This document shows positions 7,153 through 15,933 of a stretch of 26,787 bases of DNA, in pieces. The stretch is taken from assembly GCA_026419655.1 (NCBI GenBank), contig JANZZA010000350.1, positions 1-26,787 of the forward strand, in the 5' to 3' direction. This stretch comes from Armatimonadota bacterium (GTDB lineage: Bacteria > Armatimonadota > Zipacnadia > Zipacnadales > FEN-943). Both the position numbers and the translations under genes were made by a program. The first letter of the stretch is position 1, and every line of letters begins with the position of its first letter. A model generated the notes under the pieces. That model had not been told where the DNA came from, did not search any database, and was given only the letters and a program-made list of their open reading frames with translations.

Positions 7153-8538
7153 GTGAGCAGTACTTTGGCTTTTGAGGCGACGCTGGCAGAAATAGCAGAA
7201 GCCACTGGCGGAGAGATTTTGGGAGCTATGGCGGAACTCAGGGTGCGCGGCGTGAGCACGGACAGCCGCACTTTGCAGCCTGGAGAGCTTTTCGTAGCGC
7301 TAAAGGGAGAGCGTTTTGACGGCCATGACTTTGTTGAGGCGGCCCGACAGGGGGGAGCGGCAGCCGCCCTGGTCAGCCAGGCAGTCCTGTCCCCTCTCCC
7401 CCAGGTTCTGGTAAAAGATACCCTTGCGGCTCTCGGCGACCTGGCTGCCTGGTGGCGCCGCCGAAAGCCCGACGTGGTCGTAATCGGTGTCACGGGCAGC
7501 TCAGGCAAAACCACTACCAAGGGCATGTTGGCCGCTGCCTGCGCTGCCCATGGGCCGACGCTGGCCACTCCAGGCTCAGAAAACGCCGAGATTGGCGTGC
7601 CACGGACACTGCTGGGCCTCGAAAATCAGCGCTACTGCGTCCTGGAGATGGCGATGCGTGGGACGGGGCAAATTGCATACCTGGCCGAGATGGCTCGCCC
7701 CCAGGTAGGCGTCATCACGAACATCGGCGAGGCCCACATCGGCATGCCAGGGCTGGGGACGCGAGAGCGCATCGCTGCCGCCAAGGGCGAACTGCTTGTC
7801 GCCCTGCCGCCCGAGGGGACAGCGGTGCTAAATGCCGAGGATTTCTTCTTTGGCGTACTCTCGGAGATGGCCCCGTGCCGGGTGGTCAGTTTTGGGCTGG
7901 AAAAGGGTGATTTTCGGGCAAAAGAGGTCGCCTTGGGGCGCGATTCGAGCACTTTTCGGATTGTTGCTCCCGATGGCGAGGTAACTGTAGAACTACCCCT
8001 GCCCGGGTTGCATAACGTGGCCAACGCACTGGCGGCCACGGCGGCAGCCTGGGCGGCTGGCGTGCCCATTGAGGTTATCGCGCCCGCCCTGGGGCAATTC
8101 CGGGGAGAGCCGCTGCGCTCTCAGGTGATGCGGCGCGCCGACGGCGCTGTCATCATCAACGACGCCTACAACGCAAATCCCTCCTCGGTTAGTGCGGCGC
8201 TGAAAATGCTGAGCGAGGCCGCGACGCGGCGCGTCCTGGTCTTTGGCGATATGCTGGAGCTGGGGGAGCTGGCCGAGGAGGCCCACCGTGCCGTGGGCCG
8301 GCAGGCCGCCGAAGCCGGGGTGGCGGTAATGGTTGCGGTCGGAGAGCTCGCAGGGCTGGCGGGCGAAACCGCCCAAGGAGTTGGGGTTGAGGTGCATTTT
8401 GCGGCGGATGCCGAGGATGCGGCGCGGATTGCCTGTGCCCTGGTTAAGCCTGGGGACACGGTGCTGGTAAAGGCGTCGCGGGCTATGGGCCTCGAAGTAG
8501 TAGCAGAAGCCCTGCTGGAGGCAAGCCGTGAAGCTTGA
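7153..8538 (+). CDS. murF: UDP-MurNAc-tripeptide:D-Ala-D-Ala ligase MurF
   Basis: 461 residues. MurF completes the cytoplasmic pentapeptide by adding D-Ala-D-Ala to UDP-MurNAc-tripeptide with ATP. Seen: N-terminal VSTDSRTLQPGELFVALKG, P-loop VTGSSGKTTT (G115-T121 core), central NAEIGVPRTLL and TNIGEAHIG, and the C-terminal DAYNANPSS motif (337-345) followed by FGDMLELG, which separates MurF from MurE and MurC. The GTG at 7153 is annotated, but AGGTGA at 7151-7156 would serve a TTG at 7165 better, which would shorten the protein by four residues. Its end overlaps mraY by 11 bp. No ddl gene supplying D-Ala-D-Ala is in the window. Confidence 0.94.
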   Translation: MSSTLAFEATLAEIAEATGGEILGAMAELRVRGVSTDSRTLQPGELFVALKGERFDGHDFVEAARQGGAAAALVSQAVLSPLPQVLVKDTLAALGDLAAWWRRRKPDVVVIGVTGSSGKTTTKGMLAAACAAHGPTLATPGSENAEIGVPRTLLGLENQRYCVLEMAMRGTGQIAYLAEMARPQVGVITNIGEAHIGMPGLGTRERIAAAKGELLVALPPEGTAVLNAEDFFFGVLSEMAPCRVVSFGLEKGDFRAKEVALGRDSSTFRIVAPDGEVTVELPLPGLHNVANALAATAAAWAAGVPIEVIAPALGQFRGEPLRSQVMRRADGAVIINDAYNANPSSVSAALKMLSEAATRRVLVFGDMLELGELAEEAHRAVGRQAAEAGVAVMVAVGELAGLAGETAQGVGVEVHFAADAEDAARIACALVKPGDTVLVKASRAMGLEVVAEALLEASREA

Positions 8539-9559
8539 GGCAGCCCAGGGAGCGATGTGGCTCGTCACGGCAGCCAGCTTCGCGGGAGCGGCCGCGCTGA
8601 GTTGGCTGGCATGTCGAGCATATCTCGGCCTGGCGCGGCGCCGCGGCTTGGGCCAACCGGTGCGATCTGACGGCCCGAAAACACACCTGGCCAAGACAGG
8701 CACGCCGACCATGGGCGGGGCTGCTTTCATTCCCGCCGCCCTGGTGGTGGCCGCGGCAGCGACGGTGGCCCAAAAAGCAACCAGTCAGGCCGGCAGCACG
8801 GGTGTCATTTGGCCCGTGCTGGCCGCGAGCGCAGGAATGGCGCTTATCGGCCTTGCCGACGACCTGTCGAAAATCCTGGCCGGGAAGAGCCGTGGCATAC
8901 CTGCCCGGTGGCGTATTGTCGGTGAGTTCTTGCTGGCTGCCGGAGCGGTCTATCTGATTGACCATGCCTTGGCCGATGCGGCGCCGCGGACTTTCTGGCT
9001 GGGTGCTGGCGAGCTTGGGGAGCCATGGGCCTTTATAGTCCGCGTGTGCTGCATCGTGGGGAGCGCTAACGCCGTGAACTTCACGGACGGCGTTGACGGC
9101 CTGGCGGGAAGCCTGGTATTTCTGGCGGCCTGGGCACTGGCGGCCTGCGGCCTGGCAGCAGGGGTGAGGGAGGTAAGTACAGCTCTGGCGGCCTGCGCGG
9201 GCGGATGTGCGGGGTTCCTGTGGTTCAACCGGCGACCGGCGCAGCTTTTCATGGGGGACGTGGGCAGCCTGGGGCTGGGGGGACTGATCGGTGCTGCGGC
9301 CGTAGCCCTGCGCATCGAGTTTCTCTACGCGCTGCTCGGCGCCATCTTCGCCTGGGAAACTCTGTCGGTCATCTTCCAGGTCGCCAGTTTCCGCGCTACC
9401 GGCAGGCGCATCTTTCGCATGTCGCCCTTCCACCACCACCTGGAGCTTTGCGGCTGGAGCGAGAACGCAATAGTGGCCACGGCGGCGGCCGTGCAAGCCG
9501 GACTGGCAGCCGCCACGGTGGGGCTTTTCTTAGCCTTTGGTGTGAGGCCGACGCCATGA
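8528..9559 (+). CDS. mraY: phospho-MurNAc-pentapeptide transferase MraY
   Basis: 343 residues, polytopic inner-membrane enzyme that transfers phospho-MurNAc-pentapeptide to undecaprenyl phosphate, making lipid I. The diagnostic motifs are all present: SDGPKTHLAKTGTPTMGG near the N-terminus, the aspartate pair D111-D112 (ADD), NAVNFTDGVDGLAG (181-194), MGDVGS with D244, and the histidine cluster HHH at 302-304. Roughly ten hydrophobic segments are visible. The GTG start at 8528 lies within the end of murF, with GGAGG at 8517-8521 and a 6-bp spacer, so the choice is well supported. The stop overlaps the murD start (ATGA). Confidence 0.96.
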   Translation: MKLEAAQGAMWLVTAASFAGAAALSWLACRAYLGLARRRGLGQPVRSDGPKTHLAKTGTPTMGGAAFIPAALVVAAAATVAQKATSQAGSTGVIWPVLAASAGMALIGLADDLSKILAGKSRGIPARWRIVGEFLLAAGAVYLIDHALADAAPRTFWLGAGELGEPWAFIVRVCCIVGSANAVNFTDGVDGLAGSLVFLAAWALAACGLAAGVREVSTALAACAGGCAGFLWFNRRPAQLFMGDVGSLGLGGLIGAAAVALRIEFLYALLGAIFAWETLSVIFQVASFRATGRRIFRMSPFHHHLELCGWSENAIVATAAAVQAGLAAATVGLFLAFGVRPTP

Positions 9560-10947
9560 CCTTAGCTACCAATCCGCGAGTGCCGAAGCCGCTAGAACTG
9601 AAGGACCGGGACGTTCTCGTAGTTGGCGCCGGGGTGAGCGGCGTGGCGGCTGCGCGGGTGGCAGCGATCCTTGGCGCCCGCGTGGCCCTGGCCGACCGAA
9701 AGCCTATCGAGGATTTCCCGGAAAACGCCCGCTCCCTGCCGAGTGACGGCGTTCTCTTACTGGGCGACATAGAGACCTGGACGGCCGCCAGGACACCTGA
9801 CCTGGCGGTTCTCAGCCCTGGTATTCCGCCAACTGCGCCCATCTTCCGCAGCCTGCAAGAGCGCGGCGTTCCTATCGTCAGTGAACTGGAACTGGCGTGG
9901 CAGTTTTGTCCGGCGCGGATTGCAGCGGTGACCGGCACTAACGGCAAAGGGACTACATGCCGGCTGCTCCACGGGATGCTATCGGCGGCCGGCCTGCCAA
10001 CGGTACTGGCAGGAAACATTGGCCGCCCCCTGGCCGAGTGTCTGTTCGAGCTTACACCGGAGCACACTGTGGTGCTGGAAGTAAGCAGTTTCCAGCTTTA
10101 CACGACCCGGACCTTTGCGCCCCAGGTAGCCGCCTGCCTGAACATTACGCCCGACCACCTCGACTGGCACCGGGACCTGGACGAGTACGTAGAGGCCAAG
10201 GGGCGCATCTTTGCCCGCCAGTGGCCTGATGACCTGGCTCTGCTGGTTGTTGACGACCCCGGGGCAGCAGCGCTGGAGACCAGAGTAGTGGCCCGGCTGG
10301 GCAAAGTATCGCTGCGCAGGCAGACTGAAATAACCTGGCGCGATGACTGCGTCGTCGCGCGCCTACCCGGACGGGCCGAGACGATTGTTGAAGCTTCTGC
10401 TGTGGCGGGCTGGGGCGAGTATCACAAGCTGGACGCGATGGTGGCTGCAGGTGCGGCTCTGTGGCTCGGCGCGCCAGCAGAAGCCATATCGTTAGCCCTG
10501 GCAACCTATGAGCATCCGCCTCATCTCATGACCCTGGTGGCCGAGGAACAAGGCGTGCGCTACGTGGACGATTCGAAGGCAACTAACGTAGCCGCTGCCG
10601 TGGCGGACCTGGAGCACCTGCGGCGAGAAGGGCCTGTGGTGGTAATCACGGGCGGGAAGGACAAGGGCACAGACCTGTGTTCGTGGGCTGAAGCCATCGG
10701 GCGTCAGGCGCGTGCGGCAGTGCTAATTGGCGAAACGGCGGCACGGCTGGCGGAACTGATCAGTGGAGTACCCGTATCGCGAGCAAAATCCCTGGACGAA
10801 GCCGTGCAGGCTGCCAGGCGTCTGGCCCGCGCCGGTGACACCGTCGCTCTAATCCCTGCTGCATCGTCCTTCGACATGTTCTCGGACTACGCCGATCGGG
10901 GGAAAAAGTTCGCAGAGGCTGTGGCACGAACCGGCAAGAATCATTGA
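9556..10947 (+). CDS. murD: UDP-MurNAc-L-Ala:D-Glu ligase MurD (divergent)
   Basis: 463 residues. Adds D-glutamate to UDP-MurNAc-L-alanine with ATP. The N-terminal Rossmann-like domain has VLVVGAGVSGVAAAR, the ATP loop is GTNGKGTT (127-134), EVSSFQL and NITPDHLDWH follow, the likely carbamylated lysine is K215 (VEAKGRIF), and the C-terminal domain has DDSKATN and GGKDKG. Deviations from the family: the P-loop reads GKGTT rather than GKSTT, the GxHNxxN motif reads YHKLD (289-293), the usual HRME-like motif is replaced by PHLMT, and SPACASFD is PAASSFD. Start ATG 9556 overlaps the mraY stop; longer frames upstream are shadows inside mraY. Position between mraY and ftsW supports the call. Confidence 0.93.
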   Translation: MTLATNPRVPKPLELKDRDVLVVGAGVSGVAAARVAAILGARVALADRKPIEDFPENARSLPSDGVLLLGDIETWTAARTPDLAVLSPGIPPTAPIFRSLQERGVPIVSELELAWQFCPARIAAVTGTNGKGTTCRLLHGMLSAAGLPTVLAGNIGRPLAECLFELTPEHTVVLEVSSFQLYTTRTFAPQVAACLNITPDHLDWHRDLDEYVEAKGRIFARQWPDDLALLVVDDPGAAALETRVVARLGKVSLRRQTEITWRDDCVVARLPGRAETIVEASAVAGWGEYHKLDAMVAAGAALWLGAPAEAISLALATYEHPPHLMTLVAEEQGVRYVDDSKATNVAAAVADLEHLRREGPVVVITGGKDKGTDLCSWAEAIGRQARAAVLIGETAARLAELISGVPVSRAKSLDEAVQAARRLARAGDTVALIPAASSFDMFSDYADRGKKFAEAVARTGKNH

Positions 10948-10977
10948 GACGCTGAGCGCCGGAGAGGAGACGCATCT

Positions 10978-12246
10978 ATGCAGACGACCCGCAGGCGCAG
11001 CAGCAAAGACAGAGAGCAGGGGTCTGTTGAGTGGGACTCGCCGCCAGTACCCCTTAGCCGGAGAATTGTGACCTCGCTGAAGGGTTACATTGGGGCGTTT
11101 CCATGGCCAGAACCTACCAAGCCCCTGATGCACCAGGTGACCTTTGTCACCCTACTGGCCATTGCCGCAGGCCTGCTGGCGGTCGAGTCGGCGGCGTATC
11201 CCATCACGAGCAGGCCGGGCGGCTTCCTAGATGCCTTTGCGCAGTTCAAGTCGCAACTTGGGATAGCTGCAATAGCGGTCGCGTTGCTAATAATTGTTCC
11301 ACCCTTTTCCGAGGCAGCGCTCGGCGGCATCCTCGGAGCGGGTTTGGTGGCCTCTGTGCTATTCATGGTCATCGCCCGCGTCGAAGGAGGAAATATACAG
11401 GGCAACTACTCGTGGACGCCGCCAATAGGGCCGCTCCCTCCTTTCCAGCCGTCCGAGATAGCCAAGGTTTGCTTCGCGGTGGTGAGCGCTTTCTGGCTGG
11501 GTCACCAGGACCCACGCACAGGCAAGCATGCGCCGCTCATCGGCTTGTATCTTCTCGTCGCACTTATTCTTGCTGGCCTCATCTGCTGGCAACGCGACCT
11601 CGGGATGCTGATGGTATTTGCCCTTTTATTCCTGCTGCTGCTGTTTCTCAGCGGGCTGTCACTGCCCCGGTTCCTTCCGGCGGCGATGCTGGTAGTGCTT
11701 ATGGGCTCAGGCGCACTGATGCTCCGGCGCGACAGATTAGAGTCATGGCTGCGACCAATGGAGCACCTGGACGGCGCTGGCTATCACATCATGAACTGCA
11801 AGTTAGCCATCGCGCGCGGCGCCGGGCTGGGCCTGGGAATAGGCCAATCTCCAGATAAGTGGTACGCTCTGCCGTACCCGCACACCGACTCGATTTTCTG
11901 CGTATGGGCTGCGGAAACGGGCCTTCTGGGCACCGGGCTATTACTTGGTATCTTCGGGGCAATCGGCTGGTTTACCTACAAGACCGTCTGCCGGGCAGCC
12001 AGCCGCGTCCACTTCCTTCTCGCCGGCGGCTGCGGATTTCTCATCTGCGTGCAGGCAGCAGTAAACATGGCTGTGGCCACGAACCTGATACCGCCGACCG
12101 GCCTGACGCTGCCGTTCATCAGTTATGGCCGGTCGAGCTTGTTCAGCAGCGCGCTGGCGATGGCGGTAGTATTGTGGGTCGCGAGACGGGCCCGGCCTGA
12201 GCCTGTGCCATTGCGCACTGAGGAGCCAGCCGCGCTATGGCCCTGA
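10978..12246 (+). CDS. ftsW: SEDS peptidoglycan polymerase FtsW
   Basis: 422 residues, polytopic SEDS glycosyltransferase that polymerises lipid II at the septum with FtsI. About ten membrane segments follow a ~45-residue basic cytoplasmic tail. Motifs: FQPSEIAK (156-163), the long external loop with KLAIARGAGLGLGIGQ, PHTDSIFCVWAAETGLLG with the conserved aspartate D304 (catalytic in SEDS proteins), and IPPTGLTLPFISYGRSSL near the C-terminus, where most relatives have YGGSS. GAGAGGAG lies upstream of the ATG. Location between murD and murG identifies FtsW rather than RodA. Confidence 0.94.
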   Translation: MQTTRRRSSKDREQGSVEWDSPPVPLSRRIVTSLKGYIGAFPWPEPTKPLMHQVTFVTLLAIAAGLLAVESAAYPITSRPGGFLDAFAQFKSQLGIAAIAVALLIIVPPFSEAALGGILGAGLVASVLFMVIARVEGGNIQGNYSWTPPIGPLPPFQPSEIAKVCFAVVSAFWLGHQDPRTGKHAPLIGLYLLVALILAGLICWQRDLGMLMVFALLFLLLLFLSGLSLPRFLPAAMLVVLMGSGALMLRRDRLESWLRPMEHLDGAGYHIMNCKLAIARGAGLGLGIGQSPDKWYALPYPHTDSIFCVWAAETGLLGTGLLLGIFGAIGWFTYKTVCRAASRVHFLLAGGCGFLICVQAAVNMAVATNLIPPTGLTLPFISYGRSSLFSSALAMAVVLWVARRARPEPVPLRTEEPAALWP

Positions 12247-12395
12247 GCCCGGCCGCGCTCGGGCCGCCTTCGGCTCAAGGCGTCGCACGGAGGGCGACGG
12301 CCGCGACGACACGAAACATCTGCGGCCAGCCGGTAGACCCGATAACAGGAGCGCTCTACACACGTTGGCACCAAAGGACACGGCAATTCGCATAG
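12237..12395 (+). CDS. possible small ORF bridging ftsW and murG
   Basis: A 52-codon frame starting with ATG 12237 inside the end of ftsW and ending with TAG 12393-12395 inside the start of murG. It spans the only sizeable gap (118 bp) between these two genes. GAGGAG at 12220-12225 is 11 bp upstream, a long spacing. The product (starting MALSPAALGPP) has no recognisable domain and could be a by-product of high GC content. If translated it could couple ribosomes to murG, whose TTG start has a poorly placed ribosome binding site. Confidence 0.18.
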   Translation: MALSPAALGPPSAQGVARRATAATTRNICGQPVDPITGALYTRWHQRTRQFA

Positions 12396-13492
12396 CCCTG
12401 GTAGGAGGCGGCACGGGAGGACACATCTTCCCTGCGCTGGCCGTAGCTCATGAACTCAGACGCCTGCGGCCCAGCGTCCAGCCCTGGCTGGCCATCGGGC
12501 GCAGGCGCGCCGAGGCCGAATGGGCTGCCGACGCCGACCTTATACCTGTGCGGCTTTTCGCCGCGCCCATGCCCTACGGCTTCCGCCCGCTCGCTTTATT
12601 AAAGGCTGGAGTGGCGGCCCTGGCAGGCACCATGCAGGCATGGCTATGGTGGACGGGCTGGCGGCCGGCGGTGGTGCTGACCTTCGGCGGCTACGTGTCG
12701 GTCCCAGCCGCTCTGGCAGCACGACGTAAGCGGATACCGTACATCTTCCACGCTTCCGACTGCCTGCCTGATCGGGCAGCGCGGCTTCTAGGCCGCCATG
12801 CGGCCATGATTACGGTCAACTATGCCGAGTCAGCACAACATTTTGAGGGCGTCCGGGTGGAGGTAGTCGGCCAGCCAATCCGGCCATGGTTGCTCGGAGC
12901 AGACCGGCGGCAAGCCGCCAGAAACCTTGCCCTTGACCCCGACAGGCTGACGATTCTGGTAATTGGCGGCAGCCAGGGCGCCCGGTCCATAAATTACGCG
13001 GCCATAAACGCAGCCAGGGCCATCCTGGAAAGCTCTGAGGCCCAGATACTCCACTTATGCGGCAACTTGGACTATGATGACTTATCGCAGATATGCGTCA
13101 CAGAGCAGCTTCCGATAGAGCGCTACCGGCTGCTCGCGTTTCTCAGAGAGATGGAGTGGGCACTGGCGCTGGCCGACGTGGCGGTGACGCGCGCAGGAGC
13201 TAATGGGCTGGCGGAACTGGCAGCAGCAGGCGTGCCAAGCTTAATAGTGCCTTATCCTCACGCCGGTGCGCACCAGCGGCACAATGCCGAACCGATAGCA
13301 AAGGCCGGGGCAGGCATCATCGTGGCAGACGAAGAGCTCGACGGAGACCGACTGGCGGCGGAAGTACTGGGCTTAGTCACAGACGAGCAGCGGCGAAGAG
13401 AAATGGCGGCAGCGGCCAAGCGGTGGGCGCGGCCCGAGGCCGCGGCCAAAGTGGCGGGCCTGCTACTTGAAATCGCGGAGGAAAACTCTTGA
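12365..13492 (+). CDS. murG: lipid II synthase MurG (GlcNAc transferase)
   Basis: 375 residues, GT28 family glycosyltransferase on the inner face of the membrane that adds GlcNAc to lipid I. Seen: GGGTGGHIFPALAVA (14-28), TFGGYVSVPAALAA, the IGGSQGARSIN loop between the two Rossmann domains, and the UDP-GlcNAc site VTRAGANGLAELAAAGVPSLIVPYP with HQRHNAEPIAKAGAG. The usual EqN.vpG..NR motif reads HASDCLPDRAAR. The start is TTG 12365, the only candidate before the glycine loop; AGGAG at 12347-12351 is 13 bp away, longer than ideal. The gene ends four bases into murC. Confidence 0.94.
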   Translation: MAPKDTAIRIALVGGGTGGHIFPALAVAHELRRLRPSVQPWLAIGRRRAEAEWAADADLIPVRLFAAPMPYGFRPLALLKAGVAALAGTMQAWLWWTGWRPAVVLTFGGYVSVPAALAARRKRIPYIFHASDCLPDRAARLLGRHAAMITVNYAESAQHFEGVRVEVVGQPIRPWLLGADRRQAARNLALDPDRLTILVIGGSQGARSINYAAINAARAILESSEAQILHLCGNLDYDDLSQICVTEQLPIERYRLLAFLREMEWALALADVAVTRAGANGLAELAAAGVPSLIVPYPHAGAHQRHNAEPIAKAGAGIIVADEELDGDRLAAEVLGLVTDEQRRREMAAAAKRWARPEAAAKVAGLLLEIAEENS

Positions 13493-14898
13493 CTCTGGAC
13501 GTTGACCAACTGAGCGTGGATCGCGCGCGGCACGCCCTTGAAACATGCCAGCGATTTCATTTTATGGGTATCGGCGGCATCGGCATGAGCGGCCTCGCCC
13601 GCTGGCTAGCCCGCCAGGGCAGGACCGTCAGCGGCTGCGACCGCAACGAGTCTGACCGCCTGGAATTCCTAAGGCGCGAAGGCATTGCCACCAGCGTCGA
13701 ACATAACCCGTCCCACGTGCAGGGCACAGACTGCCTTGTCTACACCACGGCAGTTCCTCAGACGAACGAAGAGCTGGCAGCAGCACGCCAGGCGGGGCTA
13801 CGTGTTCTTCACAGGGCCGAGGTGCTCGCCGCCATCGCCGCCACCCGCCGGAGCATTGCCGTCACCGGCACTCATGGCAAGAGTACCACCACGGCCATGG
13901 TTGGAACGATACTGGAGACAGCCGGATTGGACCCGCTGGTTTTCGTGGGCGCGGACGCGCCGATGTGGCAAGGCAACGCACGCTTCGGCAACGGTCAGTG
14001 GTGTGTCTTCGAAGCCTGCGAGAGCGACGGCACGATAGTGCTTTACCAAAACTGCAGCCAGGTGCTGACCAGCCTCGAACCCGACCACCTGGACCAGTAC
14101 GGGACCTTCGAGAATCTGCAAAAGTTTGTAAAGCGGTTCCTGGCTTCCGCGGACCAAGAGGGATTCGTCGTCTACTGCGCCGATAGCCAAATTGTCACAG
14201 AGCTTGTGGATGCCGCGCAATGCCAGAGAGTGGGCTACGGGCTGGGTGCCGGGGAATACCGGGCCACCGACATTCAGATGCTCGCCGGCGGCAGCACGCA
14301 GTTCTGTATGCACTCTCCCGCCGGGCGCCGGAAAGTGCGCCTTCAGCTCTGCGGGACACATAACGTGCTCAACGCCCTGGCAGCAGTGGCGGCTGCTGAG
14401 CAAGCCGGCGCGGACGCTGAGCTGGCCGTGCAGGCCCTGGGCAGATTCCCGGGGTTGAGCAGGCGGTTTGAAAAAATGGGCACCCTTGGCACGTCAATCG
14501 TGATAGATGACTACGCCCACCATCCAACTGAGGTGAGGGCAGTACTGTCCACAGCTCGGGATTACCTGCGCCGGCCCATTGTGGCTATTTTTCAGCCTCA
14601 CCTGTTCAGCAGGACACGGGATTTTATGGACGAGTTTGCGCAGGTTTTCGCCGAAGCCGACGAGGCGATTTTCACGGACATTTATCCAGCCCGGGAAGCT
14701 CCAATACCGGGGGTAACAAGCGAAGAGCTGGCGCACAGGGCCGCCGCCGTGAGGCCTGACCGCCCCACCTATTACCTGGCAGGCCTGGACGAAGTGACCG
14801 ATTTCGTGCGGCGCAACTACAGAGATGGCTGGGCTGTCCTGGTAATCGGCGCCGGAGACGTGCGGAAGGTCGCCGAAGCTCTAGTCGAAGAAGCCTGA
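13489..14898 (+). CDS. murC: UDP-MurNAc:L-alanine ligase MurC
   Basis: 469 residues. First ligase of the stem peptide, joining L-alanine to UDP-MurNAc with ATP. Seen: FMGIGGIGMSGLA (25-37, nucleotide-binding loop), YTTAVP, P-loop VTGTHGKSTTT (125-135; His at this position is typical of MurC and Mpl), EACESDGT, EPDHLDQYGTF, SRRFEKMG, and DDYAHHPTEV with FQPHLFSRTRD. MurC is favoured over Mpl by length and by its place after murG. The TTG start overlaps the murG stop, with GGAGGA at 13477-13482 and a 6-bp spacer, an excellent match. murB and ddl, which often follow murC, are absent. Confidence 0.96.
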   Translation: MTLDVDQLSVDRARHALETCQRFHFMGIGGIGMSGLARWLARQGRTVSGCDRNESDRLEFLRREGIATSVEHNPSHVQGTDCLVYTTAVPQTNEELAAARQAGLRVLHRAEVLAAIAATRRSIAVTGTHGKSTTTAMVGTILETAGLDPLVFVGADAPMWQGNARFGNGQWCVFEACESDGTIVLYQNCSQVLTSLEPDHLDQYGTFENLQKFVKRFLASADQEGFVVYCADSQIVTELVDAAQCQRVGYGLGAGEYRATDIQMLAGGSTQFCMHSPAGRRKVRLQLCGTHNVLNALAAVAAAEQAGADAELAVQALGRFPGLSRRFEKMGTLGTSIVIDDYAHHPTEVRAVLSTARDYLRRPIVAIFQPHLFSRTRDFMDEFAQVFAEADEAIFTDIYPAREAPIPGVTSEELAHRAAAVRPDRPTYYLAGLDEVTDFVRRNYRDGWAVLVIGAGDVRKVAEALVEEA

Positions 14899-14905
14899 AA
14901 CTACA

Positions 14906-15751
14906 GTGCACGAGCTTGAATGGTCACCCGAAGAGGAATGGCACGAACTGCGCCGGAGGTTGTGGCAACGCCGGCGAATAACCGCAGCGTGGGTGGCAGT
15001 GCTGGCCGCTTTCCTGGGCCTGGTGGCCGGCCTGGCGACGTCCGAAAGCTTCCGCTGCCATGTAATCTACCTTGAGGGGCCAAGGCGAGACGTGCTTGCG
15101 GTTGTGAAGAACCTTCTCAGCGACCTGGGACCCGTAAGCACGCTATGGTGCCCACGTGGCGACCTGGCGACGCGCGCCAAGATGTGCCTGGCCGTAGAGA
15201 AGGTTCAAGTGCGCAGGCTGTCGCGCCATGAACTGCAAATTATAGTTGTGCCGCGCGAGCCGGCAGCGGCCATTAGCGCTCCAAATCATCCCGATGCATG
15301 GATGCTGGCCGACCGCACAGGGATGGTTTACGAAAGAGTACAGCGCTGCCCGCCCGGCCTGGTGCGGCTGCGGGCTTTCCCTACTCCGACTCTGGGGGTG
15401 GGCAGTCCCCTTCCCGCCGAGGCCAACGCGGTATTGGCAGATGTGCTTGGCGGCATCCAGGATGGGGGGGCGCCCTTTACTACCATTGATTTTGCACAAC
15501 CCGCCAACGTTGTCGGCTTCCTGAAAGACGGCACCAAAGTCAAGATAGGCGCTCTGGACAATCTACGGCGGAAGCTGGCGCTGGCTGGGTGGACGTGGGC
15601 AGCCGCACGGAACAAAAACCTCCAGCCGGCGTACGTAGACGTGCGTATTCCGTCGCGGCCAACCTTCCTGCCGCGCGCAGGGATGCGTCCCAGCAGCCCA
15701 GCCGTACAAGAAGCCAGTCCCGAACACCGCGGGAGCCTCACGCCGGCTTAG
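14906..15751 (+). CDS. ftsQ: FtsQ/DivIB-like division protein
   Basis: 281 residues, bitopic: a charged cytoplasmic N-terminus (about 1-25, WHELRRRLWQRRR), one membrane helix (about 26-46), then an extracytoplasmic part. Residues ~50-125 resemble a POTRA-like domain (MCLAVEKVQVRRLSRHELQIIVVPREPAAA is the usual 'P.v..a.V.r..p..l.i.v.Er.P.a'). Then come AWMLADRTGMVYE, the 'l.D..G..f' strand, and near the C-terminus DGTKVKIGALDNLRRKLALAG followed by YVDVRIPSRPTF, both typical of FtsQ. The partners would be FtsL and FtsB. The GTG start lies 7 bp after murC, without a strong ribosome binding site. It is the last dcw gene here. Confidence 0.85.
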   Translation: MHELEWSPEEEWHELRRRLWQRRRITAAWVAVLAAFLGLVAGLATSESFRCHVIYLEGPRRDVLAVVKNLLSDLGPVSTLWCPRGDLATRAKMCLAVEKVQVRRLSRHELQIIVVPREPAAAISAPNHPDAWMLADRTGMVYERVQRCPPGLVRLRAFPTPTLGVGSPLPAEANAVLADVLGGIQDGGAPFTTIDFAQPANVVGFLKDGTKVKIGALDNLRRKLALAGWTWAAARNKNLQPAYVDVRIPSRPTFLPRAGMRPSSPAVQEASPEHRGSLTPA

Positions 15752-15933
15752 CCCCAGGGTGAGAGGTGCCGGCCCGTGGTGAGTCGCAAGGCTACTCAGC
15801 AGAGCAGATGTTCACCGAGAGCTATCACCCGTGACCGTAGCGCGGCCAGCCGCCGGGATACCGCCATATACGGCTGCTCGAAGAGACACGGGATTCGTTG
15901 CAAGGGCCTGACAAACAACGCTGCGGGGAACAC

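Noticed and set aside
6114..9496. Long - strand open frames opposite murE, murF and mraY (484 and 337 codons).
   Set aside because: They lie fully opposite well-identified genes, have no recognisable domains, and long antisense frames are expected in GC-rich coding DNA.
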